IMG/VR virus record: IMGVR_UViG_3300021373_000276
Location: 1-30,472 of that record
Strand: one strand, 5' to 3'
DNA length: 30,472 bases
Source: a virus
A program made the position numbers and the translations under genes. Below, piece by piece: positions 27,681-30,472 of the stretch. The first letter of the stretch is position 1. Every line of letters begins with the position of its first letter. The notes beneath the pieces were generated by a model that saw only the letters and a program-made list of their open reading frames with translations, made no database searches and had not been told where the DNA came from.

Positions 27681-30107
27681 TTAAGGTTGCGCTCGTATAG
27701 TTTTAAGATCAATATAATTAGGGGCTGAAGTTAAACTGCCGCCCGCATAAGTTGCTGTTACTGTATATTGGTATTTTTCTTGCACTAATTCAAAGCTCGC
27801 GGGAAAAACGTCACCTTGAGTTGCTGTAACTTCGATTGATAATCCATCTGCTGATGTTGTAAAGGTTAAGTCGGTTGGCTGTAAAACAGTATAATTACGA
27901 TCATCATTAACATAAAACTCAAAATTAAAAGTATTTATAGACCATGTAACTGTTACCCCAGAAAATTGATCTGAGTCTAAGCTAAACTTTCTTACATGGT
28001 AAGGCAATTGTGGGAGTGTAAATCCAACTACATCTGCAATGTCTGGTCTAGCACCATATCTATCACCTAAAGAAGTAGATCTTATATGTTGATATCTTAG
28101 CTCGGCAGCATAAACATATTGTATCGAATCAGTAACAGCTCCAGTAGCATCAGTTGTGTAAACAATAACTTTATCACCATCCTGTGGTAAAAAGCCAAAA
28201 TAGGATTGAAATTGCGCGTCAGTTGGTTTATTTGTGTTATTACTTGGAAACAAATATTGATTTTTTGGTGTGCTTCTCTCTCTGAAGTAAATCAAATCAG
28301 CTTCTGCGACAGTTGCGCCTTCTACATTTTTAACAGAAACGGGATAAACAGAAACAGTGAATACAGTGTATGTATTAATCTCAATTTCAGGAAATAAGTT
28401 GCTTGTATCTCTTGTAGATATAGTTTTTATAGTTTGACCTGAAATTGCATCAGACAAAACAATTACAAATTCTTTCAATTGGTTTGTTACATTGTAATCA
28501 AAATTAACTCTCAAAAACTGGTTAAATATATTTCCTGAAGCATAATCAACCACTTCAGCTTCAAGGTTAGTTACCGCAGGCAAAAATCCATCCCAAACTT
28601 CTACTAATTCATCTGCTGTATAATCAATAGCATCGCTTGCTTGCCAGTTATATATTGCGAGAACAACTTCTTTAGCTGTTATCTGTACTGTGATTCCAGT
28701 TTCAATGTCATTCTGAATTATGTAATCTGTGATCTCAAATTCTTTTTCAAGCCCGCCTGTAAATCCAAGCAGTTCATTTGAAAATTGTATCGTATCGCCT
28801 GCTTTATACTTTAAGCCTGACATATTTGTAGTAAATGTTACTGAGGTTTGCATTCGTGAGCGCAAAAGCATCAATCTAGCTAGTCTTTGTGCATCTTCTA
28901 CATTTGTCGTTAGCGGCAAGTTGTATTCTAGATAAATTGTTTCGCCATCTTTATCGTCATAGGTCAGCCCATCAGCATCAGCACCGCTATATTGAACAGG
29001 ATAATCTGTTACCACATAGTTATCATGCAAGCTGTTAAAAGTACCTTTAACTCTATTATATGTATCGGCTCTGCCTTGTTTAGCAGAGTAGTTAATTGCG
29101 CCAACAATTATACTTTCATCAATTATATCGCTGTGTGCCGTTCTGTATGCATACGGCAATATGTGATACTTACCGTTACTATAAACTAACTTGCCGTTCA
29201 TAGATGTTAATAATTGCTTTATATTTTCTCTATGACTTTTATTGGCAAAAATAGCACCATTACAGGTATATCTTTTTCTAGGCTGGTTATTGCTATTTAG
29301 TACAGACTCTTCGCATAAATCAATAGCATCACGTAATGATTGTTCATCAAACTTACTAATTGGCTCGCCTAAACCCATCACATAATCTGTCATGTAATTA
29401 AGCAGGCAAAGAGCCGCATTATCACTATATTCCCAAGTAGTGGAATTGTTAGCTCGGTGCGTTGTTCCTAGTGAAGAATTATGTAGTATTGAACCTGCTG
29501 TTGAGTCTTTACGTGGGTCATATATTTTGCGACCCTTAATCTTTGCGGTTATGTCAGGGAAACCGTTTGGAAAAGCTGTAGCATTAAATCTTAAAAATAA
29601 ATAAGACCAACAACACCCGCCAAAAAAATGCAATCCATCCCAATAGTTTGGTTTTACTGACAGTAAAAAAGAATCTGAAATGCCGTTGTTACCACCGCCC
29701 AACATGGATTCGCCAACATAATTACCTGCAAAATAACCAAAAGGGTATTGCTGTGTTACGTTTACACCCTGTCCGTCTAAGAATATCTCAGTAACTTCTT
29801 CTACTTCGCCTTGCGCCCAAACGATAGCTAACTGCGTTTCACCGTCTACTGGTGATACACGCCAGACAATATTGCCGCCAATGACAGCTTCGCCATATAG
29901 TATTTTTCTTGGTGCAGTTGGCTCTGTTGAGCTTTCTTGCGCTAATTGTGCAGGCTCTCTTGTATTTAGAACAAAAGCACTTGATATATTTGTTTCTTGC
30001 ACCGCATCAATAACGTAATCAAATGCTTCTTTCGCGGCATCTGCGCCTGCTATACCTAATTTGCTCTGCAGCTGAACAGTATTGTTATCATTTTTAAATA
30101 CACTCAT
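27681..30107 (-). CDS. central tail tip / hub protein (lambda J-like)
   Basis: An 808-residue protein. I take the ATG at 30107, overlapping the previous stop as TAATG; a slightly earlier alternative start is unlikely. The N-terminal third is hub-like, with APRKILYGEAVIGGNIVWRV (about 66-85, after a Thr/Pro-rich linker), a common J-type segment, then FLDGQGVNVTQQ and NAALCLLNYMTDYVMGLGEP. The middle includes YNRVKGTFNSLHDNYVVTDY and AQRLARLMLLRSRMQTSVTF, also typical of J-type hub domains. From about 515 onward fibronectin-III-like domains follow (AVTNLEAEVVDYAS..., FRERSTPKNQYL). It closes the tail tube and triggers DNA release. Confidence 0.82.
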   Translation of the reverse strand: MSVFKNDNNTVQLQSKLGIAGADAAKEAFDYVIDAVQETNISSAFVLNTREPAQLAQESSTEPTAPRKILYGEAVIGGNIVWRVSPVDGETQLAIVWAQGEVEEVTEIFLDGQGVNVTQQYPFGYFAGNYVGESMLGGGNNGISDSFLLSVKPNYWDGLHFFGGCCWSYLFLRFNATAFPNGFPDITAKIKGRKIYDPRKDSTAGSILHNSSLGTTHRANNSTTWEYSDNAALCLLNYMTDYVMGLGEPISKFDEQSLRDAIDLCEESVLNSNNQPRKRYTCNGAIFANKSHRENIKQLLTSMNGKLVYSNGKYHILPYAYRTAHSDIIDESIIVGAINYSAKQGRADTYNRVKGTFNSLHDNYVVTDYPVQYSGADADGLTYDDKDGETIYLEYNLPLTTNVEDAQRLARLMLLRSRMQTSVTFTTNMSGLKYKAGDTIQFSNELLGFTGGLEKEFEITDYIIQNDIETGITVQITAKEVVLAIYNWQASDAIDYTADELVEVWDGFLPAVTNLEAEVVDYASGNIFNQFLRVNFDYNVTNQLKEFVIVLSDAISGQTIKTISTRDTSNLFPEIEINTYTVFTVSVYPVSVKNVEGATVAEADLIYFRERSTPKNQYLFPSNNTNKPTDAQFQSYFGFLPQDGDKVIVYTTDATGAVTDSIQYVYAAELRYQHIRSTSLGDRYGARPDIADVVGFTLPQLPYHVRKFSLDSDQFSGVTVTWSINTFNFEFYVNDDRNYTVLQPTDLTFTTSADGLSIEVTATQGDVFPASFELVQEKYQYTVTATYAGGSLTSAPNYIDLKTIRAQP

Positions 30108-30472
30108 TACACGCCCCAAGTATAAAATGCTTTAGTTGTAGCATTTAGATATTTAAACCCTTTATCAGTAGGAAAGTTTAGTATCTGATCGTTATGCGTA
30201 TATCTTCTATTGCTTGATTGCGATAGTCTGATAAATTTGTGTTCAGCAGATAAAAGAATTACAACCTCATCGCCATCTTGGGTGTAGGTTAGCTTGTCAT
30301 TAAACCCTTCAAAATAAAGTATAGGCTCTAATACAGTGCCAGAATCATTTATTGCGCCTAAATAAACTTTGATAGGCTTGCCCTGATATTCTAAGTCTCT
30401 AAGCATAGAAATGTTTGCGGCAGAAGATACTATTTGTATTTGCATTCCGTTAGCACTTAGATCGCTTGGTTC
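30107..30472 (-). CDS. minor tail (tail-tip) protein, 3' part, cut by window edge
   Basis: An open frame enters from the right edge (first full residues EPSDLSANGMQIQIVSSAAN) and ends at 30107 after ATTKAFYTWGV. It is the back part of the gene whose front lies at 506-1; 95 codons are present in both. A Met in this frame at 30445 is internal and not the true start. The gene overlaps the hub start as TAATG. Role as in the left-end entry: tail-tip protein between tape measure and hub. Confidence 0.78.
   Translation of the reverse strand, partial: EPSDLSANGMQIQIVSSAANISMLRDLEYQGKPIKVYLGAINDSGTVLEPILYFEGFNDKLTYTQDGDEVVILLSAEHKFIRLSQSSNRRYTHNDQILNFPTDKGFKYLNATTKAFYTWGV
30186..30472. repeat. right copy of imperfect terminal overlap
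   Basis: These 287 bases align with 1-287 with nine substitutions and no gaps. The join, allowing for the overlap, gives a circle of about 30,185 bp. The pattern of silent differences indicates that selection has acted on both versions. Confidence 0.9.

Noticed and set aside
1-30472. Lysogeny module, CRISPR array, insertion sequences, tRNA genes
   Set aside because: No integrase, attachment site, regularly spaced repeats, transposase or tRNA cloverleaf found on either strand.

Overview
This window looks like an almost complete genome of a tailed dsDNA phage with siphovirus-type morphology. Every protein gene I can support lies on the minus strand, so the natural reading direction is from high to low coordinates. 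Three observations suggest a marine phage of a Gram-negative host: a moderately AT-rich composition, a fibre built from repeats of the VGIGT and GATADQT type that ends in a DYEEGTWTP segment, and several small accessory proteins of kinds I associate with marine phage genomes. I cannot name the host. No integrase, excisionase or attachment site is visible, and neither is a DNA polymerase or replicative helicase, so replication probably relies on the host.

The ends are informative. Bases 1-287 and 30186-30472 are the same stretch with 9 mismatches and no gaps. They lie in one tail gene that is split across the window ends: its 5' part is at 506-1 and its 3' part at 30472-30107. Joined, they give a circular or circularly permuted unit of about 30,185 bp carrying one 194-codon gene. 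Eight of the 9 differences are silent, so the two ends probably come from two related co-existing lineages.

Layout in the direction of transcription, taken as a circle. (1) 18455-17030 is an early block: a small protein, a Sak3/DUF1071-like annealing protein, an SSB-like protein ending in DDIPF, and a small Cro/CI-type regulator preceded by a possible leader peptide. (2) 17029-16626 is a 404-bp gene-free control region with several inverted repeats and a run of hairpins. (3) 16625-11107 is a DNA-metabolism block: C5-cytosine methyltransferase, HTH protein, replication-like protein, NinB-like, a phage metallophosphoesterase, a zinc ribbon, a NinG/Rap-like protein, then small genes behind a strong promoter with A-tracts. 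(4) 10774-1088 is packaging and morphogenesis: TerS, TerL, portal, head morphogenesis, scaffold, capsid, neck proteins, tail tube, tail chaperones made by a programmed -1 frameshift at A-AAA-AAC, and tape measure. (5) 1086-1 and 30472-22281 is the tail tip, a J-like hub split over two genes, and a large side fibre. (6) 22237-18591 holds small structural or accessory proteins, two exported proteins and a lysis cassette (3TM holin and M15 endolysin), closed by a clear terminator.

The points most worth a second look are: the diverged terminal overlap; the tail chaperone frameshift; a second open frame across the methyltransferase that itself carries motifs of another methyltransferase C-terminus; plus-strand-oriented terminators on both sides of the HTH regulator in a genome with no plus-strand genes; and a leader peptide whose start lies in a hairpin upstream of that regulator.
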